From: CAXXOK01 sp963678055
GTDB taxonomy: Bacteria > Bacillota > Clostridia > Christensenellales > Aristaeellaceae
DNA length: 64,000 nt
Direction of reading: 5' to 3'
Assembly (NCBI GenBank): GCA_963678055.1
Contig: OY782679.1
Span: 2,046,001 to 2,110,000, forward strand
The notes beneath the pieces were generated by a model, which saw only the letters and a list, made by a program, of their open reading frames with translations, was not told the DNA's origin and ran no database searches. Shown here piece after piece: positions 35,684 through 44,353 of this stretch; within the stretch, counting starts at the first letter, position 1; each line of letters opens with the position of its first letter. The position numbers were made by a program, and so were the translations under genes.

Positions 35684-36238
35684 ATGATCAGCACCAACGG
35701 CTATGCGCTCTTATGTCTATTATCCATCGAGCCCATGAACGGATACCTGATGAAGCAATGGGTCGATAAACTACTGTCCCACTATTGGAAAACCAGCTAC
35801 GGCCAGATATACCCTACCATGAAAGCCTTCATTCGGGATCAACTGGTTACCGTAGAGGATATGCAAAATGAAAACGGACAGCGCAGCAAATATTATCACA
35901 TTACAGACAAAGGGCTTGACGCATTAAAAGCATGGCTATCGGAGGATGCGTCAGACTTCAACCAACGAGATGAATCGTTGCTCAAATACAAGTTCAGCTT
36001 CCTTTTGCCGATTGATGAAGTCATTTCAAAAGCAGAAAGAAGCCTGCAGCAGCTGGAGCAGGTTCATGAGAGATACTGCAATGACGCTACCCGTATGCAG
36101 CAGCGTACCAATCCCAACAGAGATCAATTAATGACCTATCTGGCAACGAAAAAAGGTGTGTACCTCCATGAAGCGCGTATTCAGTGGACAAAGGAATGCA
36201 TAGAAACACTGAAAAACTTTGATGAAGGAAGTAAGTAA
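35684..36238 (+). CDS. PadR family transcriptional regulator
   Basis: A 184-aa regulator with the PadR winged helix (ALLCLLSIEPMNGYLMKQWV, then SYGQIYPTMKAFIRD and KYYHITDKGLDALKAWL) and a C-terminal helical dimerisation region of the Vir_act_alpha_C type. The frame opens earlier, but ATG 35684 sits directly behind AGGAGG. It heads a compact operon with an exported metallopeptidase 3 bases downstream. A perfect 19-bp palindrome on its -10 box is the likely operator. Confidence 0.92.
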   Translation: MISTNGYALLCLLSIEPMNGYLMKQWVDKLLSHYWKTSYGQIYPTMKAFIRDQLVTVEDMQNENGQRSKYYHITDKGLDALKAWLSEDASDFNQRDESLLKYKFSFLLPIDEVISKAERSLQQLEQVHERYCNDATRMQQRTNPNRDQLMTYLATKKGVYLHEARIQWTKECIETLKNFDEGSK

Positions 36239-36241
36239 ACC

Positions 36242-37978
36242 ATGAGCATGACAAAGAAACTGCTTTGTGTTCTATCTGCCTGTATTTTCGTTCTCCTGCC
36301 CACCTATTACGCAGGCGCTACTTTGGAAACCGAAATAGCCACGATACTGGATGACAGACAAACAGCCATTGAAACCAAAGACTATGATCTGTACATGAGC
36401 GCAATCGGCACCAACAACCAGTTCCTCTATAACGAGCAGGAGCGCTGGTTTATGAACATGATAGACGCAAGTATCAGCGATGTATCCTTTGAAGTTGAAT
36501 CGGTTACGATGTTGGATGCTAATCATGGCATTGTCACCATTCGTCAAAAACACAAAATGAACATGCGCTTTGATTTCACCTATCCTCTGGAGTTTAGATA
36601 TGAAGACGGCCATTGGAAGGATTATGGCTACTATTTCAATGTTTTTGAAACCGACAGATTTCTTGTGAAATACACAGAAGACGAAACCAAACTGGACGAC
36701 TTTGTCCAAATGCTTAACGATGCCTTTGACCATCTGGATACACTGTACGCACTCAAACCGCTTGATGATTATGAAATGAAACTGTTCACCAGTCAGAAAA
36801 TGCTCTGGCAACGATGCATACCCGCCAACCCATGGCTTTTTACCGGGTGGTCGGAGCCGGATGAGTCGATCAAGCTATACACGGGGCACGATATGGACTA
36901 TGCTTCGTACGCGGGTGTTGTGCAGCATGAATTGGTTCATCACATAACCATCCGTATCTGCAATAACAACCTTCCACTTTGGCTGCTGGAAGGAATCGCC
37001 ATGTATGATGGTTCCGCCTTTTACGGGATTGATGCATCCACCATACTGATGGGTCTATCCAAAGAACATACAGCGCTAACGATAGAACAGCTGGAGAGCA
37101 ATGACCTGAACAACGATTTATCCAGACAAGAGATTGTCGATTTTTACAACACTAGCTACATGTATGTCCGCTATCTTATCGAAACCTATGGCCGGGATAC
37201 CTTCATGGAGCTGTTCTATGAAGCCGGTAAAAAACCATTCCACGACAGCACGCTCAACCCCACCTTTGAACAAGAAAACAGAAATACAGCCACAGATGTA
37301 CTGGCAGCGGTACTAGGCATCACCAAGGAGGAATTGAGCAGTGCTTATTTGCAATGGCTTGATGGGATATCTGATGATGAAATCAGAGATATCCCAGACA
37401 GACGCGATCAACAGCCCAACTTGACTGCGATGATCATCATCGGTAACGAGTTCGGCAGTACTTACTTCGATATGAAAACAGCACTTGAAACCCTTGGCTT
37501 TCAAGTTGTAACCGTCGGCGTAGGCGCGAAAGACCTGTACAGTTCATGCCCTAACCACGAAAGGCAGCGCATTACAGCTGATATTGATATTGGTGACATC
37601 ACAGAAGAAACCATCGACGACTACGCATTGGTATTCATCCCCGCTGGCAAACATTTCAGAACCCTGCAATACTCAAAGGATGTAGCCCGCGTATTAACTC
37701 TGTGTAAAGAAAACCAACTGTATATTTCATCTGTCTGCGCAGGCAATATTGTCCTTTCAAGTGTCGATGGCTTAATTGAGGATCACAGCATAGCCACTAG
37801 CGCAGCAACACGCGATGCCATCAAACAGGCAGGCGGCAACTGTGCGTACTCCATGATTTCGGTTGACGGATACTTTGTCACCGGTGCTCAGGGCGGCGGC
37901 AAAACCGGCAGTTCCCATACCGGTGCTCCAATTGAAGAACTGGCTGAAGAACTGCTATTGCTACTTACCACCGACTAG
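36242..37978 (+). CDS. Exported metallopeptidase fused to a DJ-1/PfpI domain
   Basis: A 578-aa protein with a signal peptide (LLCVLSACIFVLLPTYYAGA). Residues about 30-200 are an NTF2-like or unknown domain. Residues 200-380 are a gluzincin peptidase of the MA clan with HELVHH (about 229-234), followed some 20 residues later by the third-ligand region WLLEGIAMYDG. The last roughly 180 residues form a DJ-1/PfpI class-I-glutaminase-like domain, with the nucleophile-elbow Cys in SSVCAGN (near residue 498) and MIIIGNEFGSTYFD at its start. That fusion on an exported protein is unusual. ATG 36242 is 8 bases after AAGGAA and 3 bases after the PadR stop. Confidence 0.75.
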   Translation: MSMTKKLLCVLSACIFVLLPTYYAGATLETEIATILDDRQTAIETKDYDLYMSAIGTNNQFLYNEQERWFMNMIDASISDVSFEVESVTMLDANHGIVTIRQKHKMNMRFDFTYPLEFRYEDGHWKDYGYYFNVFETDRFLVKYTEDETKLDDFVQMLNDAFDHLDTLYALKPLDDYEMKLFTSQKMLWQRCIPANPWLFTGWSEPDESIKLYTGHDMDYASYAGVVQHELVHHITIRICNNNLPLWLLEGIAMYDGSAFYGIDASTILMGLSKEHTALTIEQLESNDLNNDLSRQEIVDFYNTSYMYVRYLIETYGRDTFMELFYEAGKKPFHDSTLNPTFEQENRNTATDVLAAVLGITKEELSSAYLQWLDGISDDEIRDIPDRRDQQPNLTAMIIIGNEFGSTYFDMKTALETLGFQVVTVGVGAKDLYSSCPNHERQRITADIDIGDITEETIDDYALVFIPAGKHFRTLQYSKDVARVLTLCKENQLYISSVCAGNIVLSSVDGLIEDHSIATSAATRDAIKQAGGNCAYSMISVDGYFVTGAQGGGKTGSSHTGAPIEELAEELLLLLTTD

Positions 37979-38037
37979 ACGATCGGCCAATGGGTTAAAT
38001 CCGCAAGTTCTGATTGCGGCAGAAAGGAAACAAATTT

Positions 38038-39120
38038 ATGCGTACATCCCTACGAATACTGGTACTGCTGTGTTGTCTGGCTTTGCTTGGGATTCAACCG
38101 CAAAGTGCCGATACGCTGCCCCCTGTACAAGCAAGCATGCTGGCCGAAGAGGATTTGCAGCAAATCGATACCATACTTGATTCGCTTGCTAATGTTGACA
38201 ATATTCTGAGTTTCTCCCTGTCGGAAAACGATCAAGTAATCAAATCTCGTTATTACAATGGAGCAAAGGCTGATGATAAAAACAATGTGTTTTCCGTCAC
38301 AAAAAGTATCACTTCCCTATTGGTCGGTATGGCGATTGAGGACAGCTATTTCACGGGTGTTGATCAGCGTATCGATACATTAATTGATGCTGATGACTAT
38401 CCCCTATCGGAAGAACAGGCCGCAATCTGTATTGAAGATATCTTGACCATGACTATGGGGCTCTACTGGAAAAGCGATTTGACTTCAGAATATCACAGCT
38501 TAAAAAGCTCCGATGACCCGCTGCGCTTCATACTTGACCGAAAACTGGTATCGACCCCCGGCACGAGATTTAACTACAGCGACGGCGCAGCACATTTGAT
38601 GTCTATCCTGTTTACGAAGGCTACCGGTACCTCATTACATGACTATGCCAAAGAGAAACTGTTTAAGCCGCTGGGAATTGAAAACACGCAATGGAACGCA
38701 GACCGCAATGGTAACAACTACGGCGGGGTTGATTTATACTTAAGCAATGAAGATATGATGAAAATCGGTCAGCTGATGGCAAACAACGGCCTGTATGCCG
38801 GGCAAAACATTGTTTCGCCAGCATGGATTGCGGCCTCTACAAAACCGCTGGCCAAAACCGGTTCCAGCGCATCCCACAACAAGCACTATGGCTATTACTG
38901 GTGGATTGGTGATGCTGCGGATATCGACCTTTACGCAGCCATTGGCCATGGCGGCCAGTTTATCTATATCGTACCGGAGCTAAGCCTCGTCATTACAGCG
39001 GCCAGTTATGGCGTTGTTGCCGACAGCGCAGCAGACCGGACTTTTAAGGCATTACGAAACGCAATCGTGAATAAAATACTCCCCCTGTATGCAAAGTCCT
39101 TGGCCAATGCGCCCGTCTGA
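38038..39120 (+). CDS. Exported serine hydrolase, class C beta-lactamase-like
   Basis: A 360-aa exported protein with a signal peptide (LRILVLLCCLALLGIQPQSA). Penicillin-binding/beta-lactamase motifs are SVTK (Ser near residue 86), Tyr-Ser-Asp in FNYSDGAAHL, and GHGGQFIYI in place of the KTG box. It is most likely an esterase, D-amino-acid peptidase or peptidoglycan-related enzyme rather than a true beta-lactamase. ATG 38038 follows AGAAAGGAAA. It lies 59 bases after the metallopeptidase gene and is probably in the PadR operon. Confidence 0.88.
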   Translation: MRTSLRILVLLCCLALLGIQPQSADTLPPVQASMLAEEDLQQIDTILDSLANVDNILSFSLSENDQVIKSRYYNGAKADDKNNVFSVTKSITSLLVGMAIEDSYFTGVDQRIDTLIDADDYPLSEEQAAICIEDILTMTMGLYWKSDLTSEYHSLKSSDDPLRFILDRKLVSTPGTRFNYSDGAAHLMSILFTKATGTSLHDYAKEKLFKPLGIENTQWNADRNGNNYGGVDLYLSNEDMMKIGQLMANNGLYAGQNIVSPAWIAASTKPLAKTGSSASHNKHYGYYWWIGDAADIDLYAAIGHGGQFIYIVPELSLVITAASYGVVADSAADRTFKALRNAIVNKILPLYAKSLANAPV

Positions 39121-39229
39121 TCCATTGCAGGAGCGCACTATCCTATCACTCTGTCAAAGTCACGATCATGATCCCCCAAAGAGAGCTAAGGATTGAATCG
39201 ATCTTCCCTTCGATTATTGAATTCAAAAG

Positions 39230-39270
39230 AACGGTCCCTTGTACACGGTGGTGTACAAGGGACCGTTTGT
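39230..39270. terminator. Bidirectional terminator with a 17-bp perfect stem
   Basis: The left arm (39230-39246, starting AACGGTCCC) and right arm (39251-39267) match perfectly around a GGTG loop. TTTGTT follows on the plus strand and TTCTTTT on the minus strand. It separates the convergent serine hydrolase and secreted hydrolase genes. Confidence 0.85.
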
Positions 39271-39350
39271 TATGATTGGTTTTCATTCGCCCAGCCGTAG
39301 AGCAGCATGCGGACGTGTTGGTCTACCCTATTTCGTAGGCATTTGGATTT

Positions 39351-41333
39351 TTATTTTACAGAAGCGTCGTACGTAACAAGCCCAGTTTCGGGGTTACGGG
39401 AGAAGTGCTTCATGTAATCCCATGCAATCACACTATAGTTGGGGTACAGTGCATGCGTTAGGTTTTCCGTACAGGATAATTCCACCACGGGAACGCCATC
39501 GGCGTTTTCCTTCGCCCACAGGAAGGACCGCCACTCACCGTTGATGGTAGTCAGATTGAACGTGTTCATCGCATACCCGATCATGGGGTACGTTTCGAAG
39601 TCACGCGCATCTCCCATGCTCAGGCTGTTGGCTTCGGCAAAGATATCCAGAAGCATCAGCGTGTTGTCCGTCAAGCGGCCGCCGCGCTGGTCATACCCCA
39701 GATCAAAAGTCGATGTCAGGATCATCATCGGCATGCCGATTTCTTTGAGCTGCGCATCCTGCTCCGGTGTGCTGGCATAGATCATATCGTCGTGCATGCC
39801 TGCCATTGAGGTCGCCGCAGCGATCATGCTCATGCCGCCATATACGGCGCGATACACCGAGCCGCCGCCCAGCGAGTAGCCAGTTGCATAGACACGATTG
39901 GCATCCAGCGCTGGATACTTGTCCAGAATGTAGTTGAGGAAAACCGGGAACGCCTGGTCAAGAATGCCTTCGTAGATCGGGACGCCCATCGCCACTTTGC
40001 CGCCTTCATGGGCAATGATCAGTTCCTCCTCGAACGGCGCAACGATGGCGAAGTTTTCGTTGCCGGCAACATCCAGCCAGCCAATCTCGTCGATGAACAT
40101 GAGCGGATCATCGCCGGTGCCGTGCAGTGCCAGAATCAGCGGCACGCTGCCTTCGGGGGCGGTACCGTCAAGCACGGATTCCGGCAGAACTTCGTACCAG
40201 GTTTGCAGATATTGGTCATACATGGTTTTTATGTCGCTGAAGATTTCTTCCTGATGGAAGCTTACGTGCAAGTTACCCTTCACGGTTACGCCATCAACAA
40301 TGGCATTGCGGTTGCATAATGCGTAGCGGCTAATTGCGGGAGCGGATACATACTCCTGGTAAAGCGGGTTCACGCTGCTTTCCTGCGTCATCGAACGGAT
40401 AACAGACACGCGCTGGCTGACGGCAAAAACGCGGTTGAAAGCGTCCTGAATGGAGTCAGCGAGGTTTGCGTCACTGCTGTTTGCGACCAGCACCTTATGC
40501 AAGGGGATAAATTCGTCATAGAAAATTTCTATGCCGTCTTCCATGCCATAGGCATTGGTCTGGTTTACATCACGGTACCGTTGCACCATGGTGTCTGTTC
40601 CGTTGAGAATGTAAGTCGGGACATACTTGGATACGATGTTGGCGGGATCCATTTCGCCGCCAATGAGCATAAGACCAGCTGCCTGGCCAATGAATTCGGG
40701 ATCGCCGGGGGCGATATAGTTATTGATGAACGTTGATCCTCCATCAATACCGATGAAATACACCTTCCCGTACGAGCCGTAGTATTCCGCATCTGCATCA
40801 TATACGACGCCGTCATCGGTTTTCGTATAGGTTCTCTGGGTGTACATGGCGGTGTGCAGATTGTAATAGTTGGCTAGATCGCTCTGGGTGAATCCCTTTT
40901 GCGGATCCGACGGTGTATACAGCGTCACGCTGCCAATCACCGAGTCAATCAAATCAACCAGCCCTAGCGATTCCAAATAGCCTAGCGCTTCGCTCTTATC
41001 TGCAAAGGAACGCTCCGAAAAAACGAGGAACGAAGTATTGTTCCGCGCAGATACCTGGCCGCCGTAGATGTTGGCCGAGCGATAGATATAAACCGTATCT
41101 TCCGGGAATGTATCCAGTAGCGGATTGGCTTGATAGGTTTTTTCCGCATTCCCGTACAGGGTTTGCACAGCTGCAGGGGCGTTGGCGCGCGCCTCAGCAA
41201 GGGTTTCGATCATCGCCTCATTACCCATACGGTTACGGTAATTCATATAGGTATATTCGCTTGTTTCAGCGATTGCCAGTGTACCCAGGAGCAGTACAAG
41301 AGTCAGTAAGATACCGAGTGCTCTTTTCAACAT
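39351..41333 (-). CDS. Secreted two-domain alpha/beta-hydrolase, paralogue of the 2804-4531 product
   Basis: A 660-aa exported protein with a signal peptide (LKRALGILLTLVLLLGTLAIA, 21 residues shown as LKRALGILLTL then VLLLGTLAIA). The C-terminal half carries the catalytic motifs: VPLILALHGTGDD (oxyanion), GYSLGGGSVY (Ser) and the LTHALYPNY His. The first half has its own hydrolase-like region in which the elbow reads GIDGGSTF, with no Ser at the nucleophile position. The C-terminal tail YMKHFSRNPETG mirrors YMSQFSRNADG of the first protein. ATG 41333 is chosen because the signal peptide begins there, with AAGGAAAG upstream. The likely role is hydrolysis of an extracellular ester or polymer. 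Confidence 0.78.
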   Translation of the reverse strand: MLKRALGILLTLVLLLGTLAIAETSEYTYMNYRNRMGNEAMIETLAEARANAPAAVQTLYGNAEKTYQANPLLDTFPEDTVYIYRSANIYGGQVSARNNTSFLVFSERSFADKSEALGYLESLGLVDLIDSVIGSVTLYTPSDPQKGFTQSDLANYYNLHTAMYTQRTYTKTDDGVVYDADAEYYGSYGKVYFIGIDGGSTFINNYIAPGDPEFIGQAAGLMLIGGEMDPANIVSKYVPTYILNGTDTMVQRYRDVNQTNAYGMEDGIEIFYDEFIPLHKVLVANSSDANLADSIQDAFNRVFAVSQRVSVIRSMTQESSVNPLYQEYVSAPAISRYALCNRNAIVDGVTVKGNLHVSFHQEEIFSDIKTMYDQYLQTWYEVLPESVLDGTAPEGSVPLILALHGTGDDPLMFIDEIGWLDVAGNENFAIVAPFEEELIIAHEGGKVAMGVPIYEGILDQAFPVFLNYILDKYPALDANRVYATGYSLGGGSVYRAVYGGMSMIAAATSMAGMHDDMIYASTPEQDAQLKEIGMPMMILTSTFDLGYDQRGGRLTDNTLMLLDIFAEANSLSMGDARDFETYPMIGYAMNTFNLTTINGEWRSFLWAKENADGVPVVELSCTENLTHALYPNYSVIAWDYMKHFSRNPETGLVTYDASVK

Positions 41334-42042
41334 AATTGTTTTCACTTTCCTTTCATTCTTTGAGTATGGATGGTCAGTCGTTGCCTGCATCACTATCCAT
41401 ATCACGCACATTTCAGCGGATTCAGCCCCGTAAATAGTGGCATATTCAGAATAAAACACATACCAAAGTCATTCGACCGGCAGACTATGTCCGTCGAAAT
41501 TGTGTCGGCTCTATGCAAGTATTTGCTTGGATTTCTGTTTTCATAGTCTCCTTAAGCATCAAGCCTTAGCATGTTGTTTTTCCAAAATACAGCACTGACT
41601 ACCACCTTATACTTAGCGTGATAAGCGTAGAACCTGCTCTCAGGCTCTTAGGCAGACAACCCTATCGTTTATTATAGAACTTGGACTTGATTTTGAAATA
41701 CAACGAGTTCGCAATTATGTTCATAATATTCCGAACATGACAAGCAGCCCTGCAAGCACGCGTTGAAACGTAGAATATATTCAGCCGAACTGCTGGAATA
41801 CTTGGATTTGCGCCTGTGTGTTCATACGATTTGATTCCAACCAGCGATCGTTTTTATTTCGAACTCGATGATAAGGACACATAGCGATACTCCATTGCGG
41901 ATTATTGTTTGTCATGGTTGCCCACACCTGCTTTGACTTTTGTGGAGTCACGATATACATTGAGACAGTAGCTACCCTCGGATACCTATCTCTGGCTGAG
42001 TTTAGGAATGCATGCACCTTATACTTCCTGTCCGACCAACGG
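41334..42042. other. AT-rich stretch without a supported gene
   Basis: About 700 bases between the divergent secreted-hydrolase and flavoprotein genes hold no convincing gene. The longest frame (41781-42017, minus, 78 codons) lacks a ribosome site and any recognisable motif. Base composition is clearly more AT-rich than the flanks, so decayed or acquired DNA is possible. Confidence 0.5.
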
Positions 42043-42071
42043 TTGACAATCCACTTTCCGGCTTCTACAAT
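42043..42071 (+). promoter_or_regulatory. Promoter of the flavoprotein gene
   Basis: TTGACA (42043-42048), 17 bases and TACAAT (42066-42071) lie about 52 bases upstream of the start codon. It is close to the sigma-A consensus. Confidence 0.85.
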
Positions 42072-42123
42072 ATACTTATTTTACAGCTTAAATAGTCGAA
42101 CTTAGGTCAAAAAGGAGACACCT

Positions 42124-42753
42124 ATGAAAGTACTGGGTATCATTGGGAGCAGAAGAAAGAACGGCAATACAGCGGTTCTCGTCAAAGCAGCCCTAAAGGC
42201 CTTGGAGAAAGAGGGTGTAAGTACCCAGGCGATATTCCTCGAAGATTACGATATCAACGGATGCTTGGGATGTGAAGGATGCAGGGAAACCTTTGAATGC
42301 GTGCAGAAGGATGGCATGCAGGCACTTTATCCACTCATATTAGAAGCAGATGCGCTCGTTATCGGGTCGCCGACACATTTCTATAACATATCCGCAAGCG
42401 TCAGTGCTTTTTTTGAGCGGTGTTACAAATTTGAAATATTTGATGAAGACGACCGTTCTGTTTGGCTAAGCGTTAACGAGGCGCTGGGCGGGAAGTACGC
42501 GGTTGTTATCGCGGTATGTGAGCAGCAAAACGAAAAGGATATGGGCTTTACAGCCAAGGCGATGAGTATGCCTCTTCAAGCACTTGGTTACCGGGTGGTG
42601 GAAACGGTGAAGGTGCTGATGCTCTTTGAAAAGGGGGCTGCACTGCATGACGACCAGGCAGTAATGCAAGCAACTGCAGCGGGAGAGAAGCTTGCAAAAA
42701 CGCTGATGCTACGAAAAAGAACAGAAACTAAATTAAAGTCTAAGCCTATATAA
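42124..42753 (+). CDS. NADPH-dependent FMN reductase / iron-sulfur flavoprotein family
   Basis: A 209-aa flavodoxin-like protein: KVLGIIGSRRKNGNTAVLV binds the FMN phosphate, and LVIGSPTHFYNISASVSAFF is the second flavin loop. A Cys cluster, CLGCEGCRETFEC, near residue 50 resembles the compact CxxCxxC motif of iron-sulfur flavoproteins and may bind a 4Fe-4S cluster. It is expected in electron transfer or redox defence in an anaerobe. ATG 42124 follows AAAAGGAG. It is expressed alone from a strong promoter. Confidence 0.88.
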   Translation: MKVLGIIGSRRKNGNTAVLVKAALKALEKEGVSTQAIFLEDYDINGCLGCEGCRETFECVQKDGMQALYPLILEADALVIGSPTHFYNISASVSAFFERCYKFEIFDEDDRSVWLSVNEALGGKYAVVIAVCEQQNEKDMGFTAKAMSMPLQALGYRVVETVKVLMLFEKGAALHDDQAVMQATAAGEKLAKTLMLRKRTETKLKSKPI

Positions 42754-43055
42754 ATTCGTTTGGCGTCTTTTTTTCTGATTGAGAAGAAAGCATATACTTT
42801 GATATGCCATACGATTTCAACGCATAATACATCGCATCAAATTCGATCTAAATTGTCCTCGGTATACTCCTAAACGATTCTAAGCTATCGCGCAGCATAT
42901 AACTTTTTGGGTGCATTTCAGTCGGTTATGATAGCGAAAAATCGAAATCAATGATAATGAATCCAATGCTCGGCATCAAACTATATATAACAGCAAACCG
43001 CCAATTCAGAAATCCTTTATATATCAACACTTCTAGCGTTTCTACATATAAAATA
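42754..43055. other. AT-rich gene-free stretch
   Basis: No open frame, RNA gene or strong hairpin is supported here. It lies between the flavoprotein gene and the terminator next to the tRNA-Val fragment. Confidence 0.5.
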
Positions 43056-43090
43056 AATCACCTACGAATCGTATTACTTCGTAGGTGATT
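43056..43090 (-). terminator. Terminator next to the tRNA-Val fragment
   Basis: A 13-bp perfect stem, AATCACCTACGAA (43056-43068) with TTCGTAGGTGATT (43078-43090), is followed on the minus strand by TTTATTTT. It lies just beyond the tRNA 3' fragment and looks like the terminator that originally followed the tRNA-Val gene before insertion. Confidence 0.7.
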
Positions 43091-43096
43091 ATTTGT

Positions 43097-43134
43097 TGGT
43101 CTGTACTGGACTCAAACCAGTGACCCCATCGATG
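43097..43134 (-). repeat. Duplicated 3' half of tRNA-Val, probable attachment site
   Basis: These 38 bases match 45812-45849 of the intact tRNA-Val gene at 37 of 38 positions, in the same orientation. They cover the acceptor 3' strand, the T-arm and part of the anticodon arm; the tRNA 5' half is absent and the sequence diverges sharply at 43135. The single mismatch (A at 43114, G at 45829) falls in the T-loop. A 3'-end copy of a tRNA gene in direct orientation is the usual outcome of site-specific integration into a tRNA gene. Confidence 0.82.
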
Positions 43135-43257
43135 AAATTGAATAACTATACATCAGTCTGTCTGCTCTAAAACACATGAAAAGTATGGTCATTCTGGTCT
43201 TAATCCGTTGGAATATTTGTTCGTTTATATCTATTATGTGAGTTGGTATTTTTAATA

Positions 43258-43947
43258 CTACTCTTTCATTTCTAGATACTGGATTATCTTGTGTTGTCTG
43301 TCGTACTTATGTATATAACTCTTCGAGCGGTTACGCTTTGGTTGTTTTGGATTAAGTAAGCATTTAACCTTGCTTCCGGCACTCACAATGACAATGCCTA
43401 CGCCTTCCGCTTTCGATTTTGAAATCAGCGTACCACCTTCAATTCGATTACAGTTCTTGTATGCATCAACTGACAATGCAATCCATCTTTCATCAGCGGG
43501 ATATCTCTTAACTTGCTCAATGATACCATGGGTATCAAAGTAGAACTTCCCAAGACAATATTGAGTAACAGCTATTGAAAACACCGCACCCAAGACAAGT
43601 GACAATAGAATTTTCAACCATAGAACCATGGTCGTAAACACTATCCAAAAAGCGGAGACAATTAGAACAAAACTTAATAATAGCGTTAGAAAAAAAAGTA
43701 CATCTCGAGGTTTATTCTTTAAACTACCATATGTCTTATGAGATTTCGCTTCCATTGAAGCAGTATAGACGTACCCACTATCATTTTTAAAAGCTAAAAG
43801 ACCATCGACCCTCCCACGCTTTCTTCTATATTTTGTTCGTAACTCCATATCAGCAAACACTTGTCTATCGGGATGTTGTGATTGATAGTATGACTTGAGA
43901 TAGTTAAGTGCGGTATTTTGTACATATCTTTCAGTAAGCTTGGCCAT
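43258..43947 (-). CDS. Membrane protein with PD-(D/E)XK nuclease-like signature
   Basis: A 229-aa protein not matched to a named family. The N-terminus carries a restriction-endonuclease-like pattern: MELR (Glu35), RGRVDGLLAF (Asp48) and MEAKSH (Glu66-x-Lys68). Two strongly hydrophobic helices (about 83-105 and 107-130) follow. The C-terminal part (ERWIALSVDAY, EGVGIVIVSAG) could complete the nuclease core. ATG 43947 follows AGGAG. Location inside a tRNA-flanked AT-rich segment suggests an accessory, possibly defence-related, gene. The catalytic assignment is inference from motif spacing. Confidence 0.6.
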   Translation of the reverse strand: MAKLTERYVQNTALNYLKSYYQSQHPDRQVFADMELRTKYRRKRGRVDGLLAFKNDSGYVYTASMEAKSHKTYGSLKNKPRDVLFFLTLLLSFVLIVSAFWIVFTTMVLWLKILLSLVLGAVFSIAVTQYCLGKFYFDTHGIIEQVKRYPADERWIALSVDAYKNCNRIEGGTLISKSKAEGVGIVIVSAGSKVKCLLNPKQPKRNRSKSYIHKYDRQHKIIQYLEMKE

Positions 43948-44353
43948 TTATTTCTCCTTTAATCATTCAATAACACGCAAATCTGCCTTCTTTGAAAAAC
44001 CTTAATCCCAGTTATTAGTATTATAACCCTAGAATTCACTGCGCTCAACAACTTCTAACAACTATCATACATCACTACACATCCTATTAGTGAGACTTTA
44101 ATTGAAAACTACATCTGATTCATCAATAAAAGAATATAAACATTAGTCTAATAAGCAAAACAGATTCACTTTTCGAAACAAATAAAGAGATGAACATAAA
44201 AGCAGACAACAAATCTGCTGTCTGCTATGGGTAGGGGGGTATGTTTCGGGAAAAAACCAAAAATTTCCCACTGAAAAAGAATATGGCGGGCACATTATGG
44301 TTATGAGGTTGAGTTTTTTAGGAAACAGTGATTGATGTCAATCGTGTAGTAAA
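43948..44353. other. AT-rich gene-free stretch with a hairpin
   Basis: No gene is supported. AGCAGACA (44201-44208) and TGTCTGCT (44219-44226) form an 8-bp stem followed on the minus strand by TTTTATGTT, probably the terminator of the interrupted gene upstream. A G-rich patch (GGGTAGGGGGG) lies next to it at about 44230. Confidence 0.5.

Noticed and set aside
38038..39120. True class C beta-lactamase
   Set aside because: The KTG box is replaced by GHGG and the Tyr-x-Asn motif reads Tyr-Ser-Asp, as in esterase or peptidase members of the family.
41781..42017. 78-codon minus-strand frame in the AT-rich stretch
   Set aside because: It has no ribosome site, promoter or recognisable motif, so it is not listed as a gene.
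44227..44240. G-rich run that could form a G-quadruplex
   Set aside because: Only two clear G-tracts are present, too few for a quadruplex.
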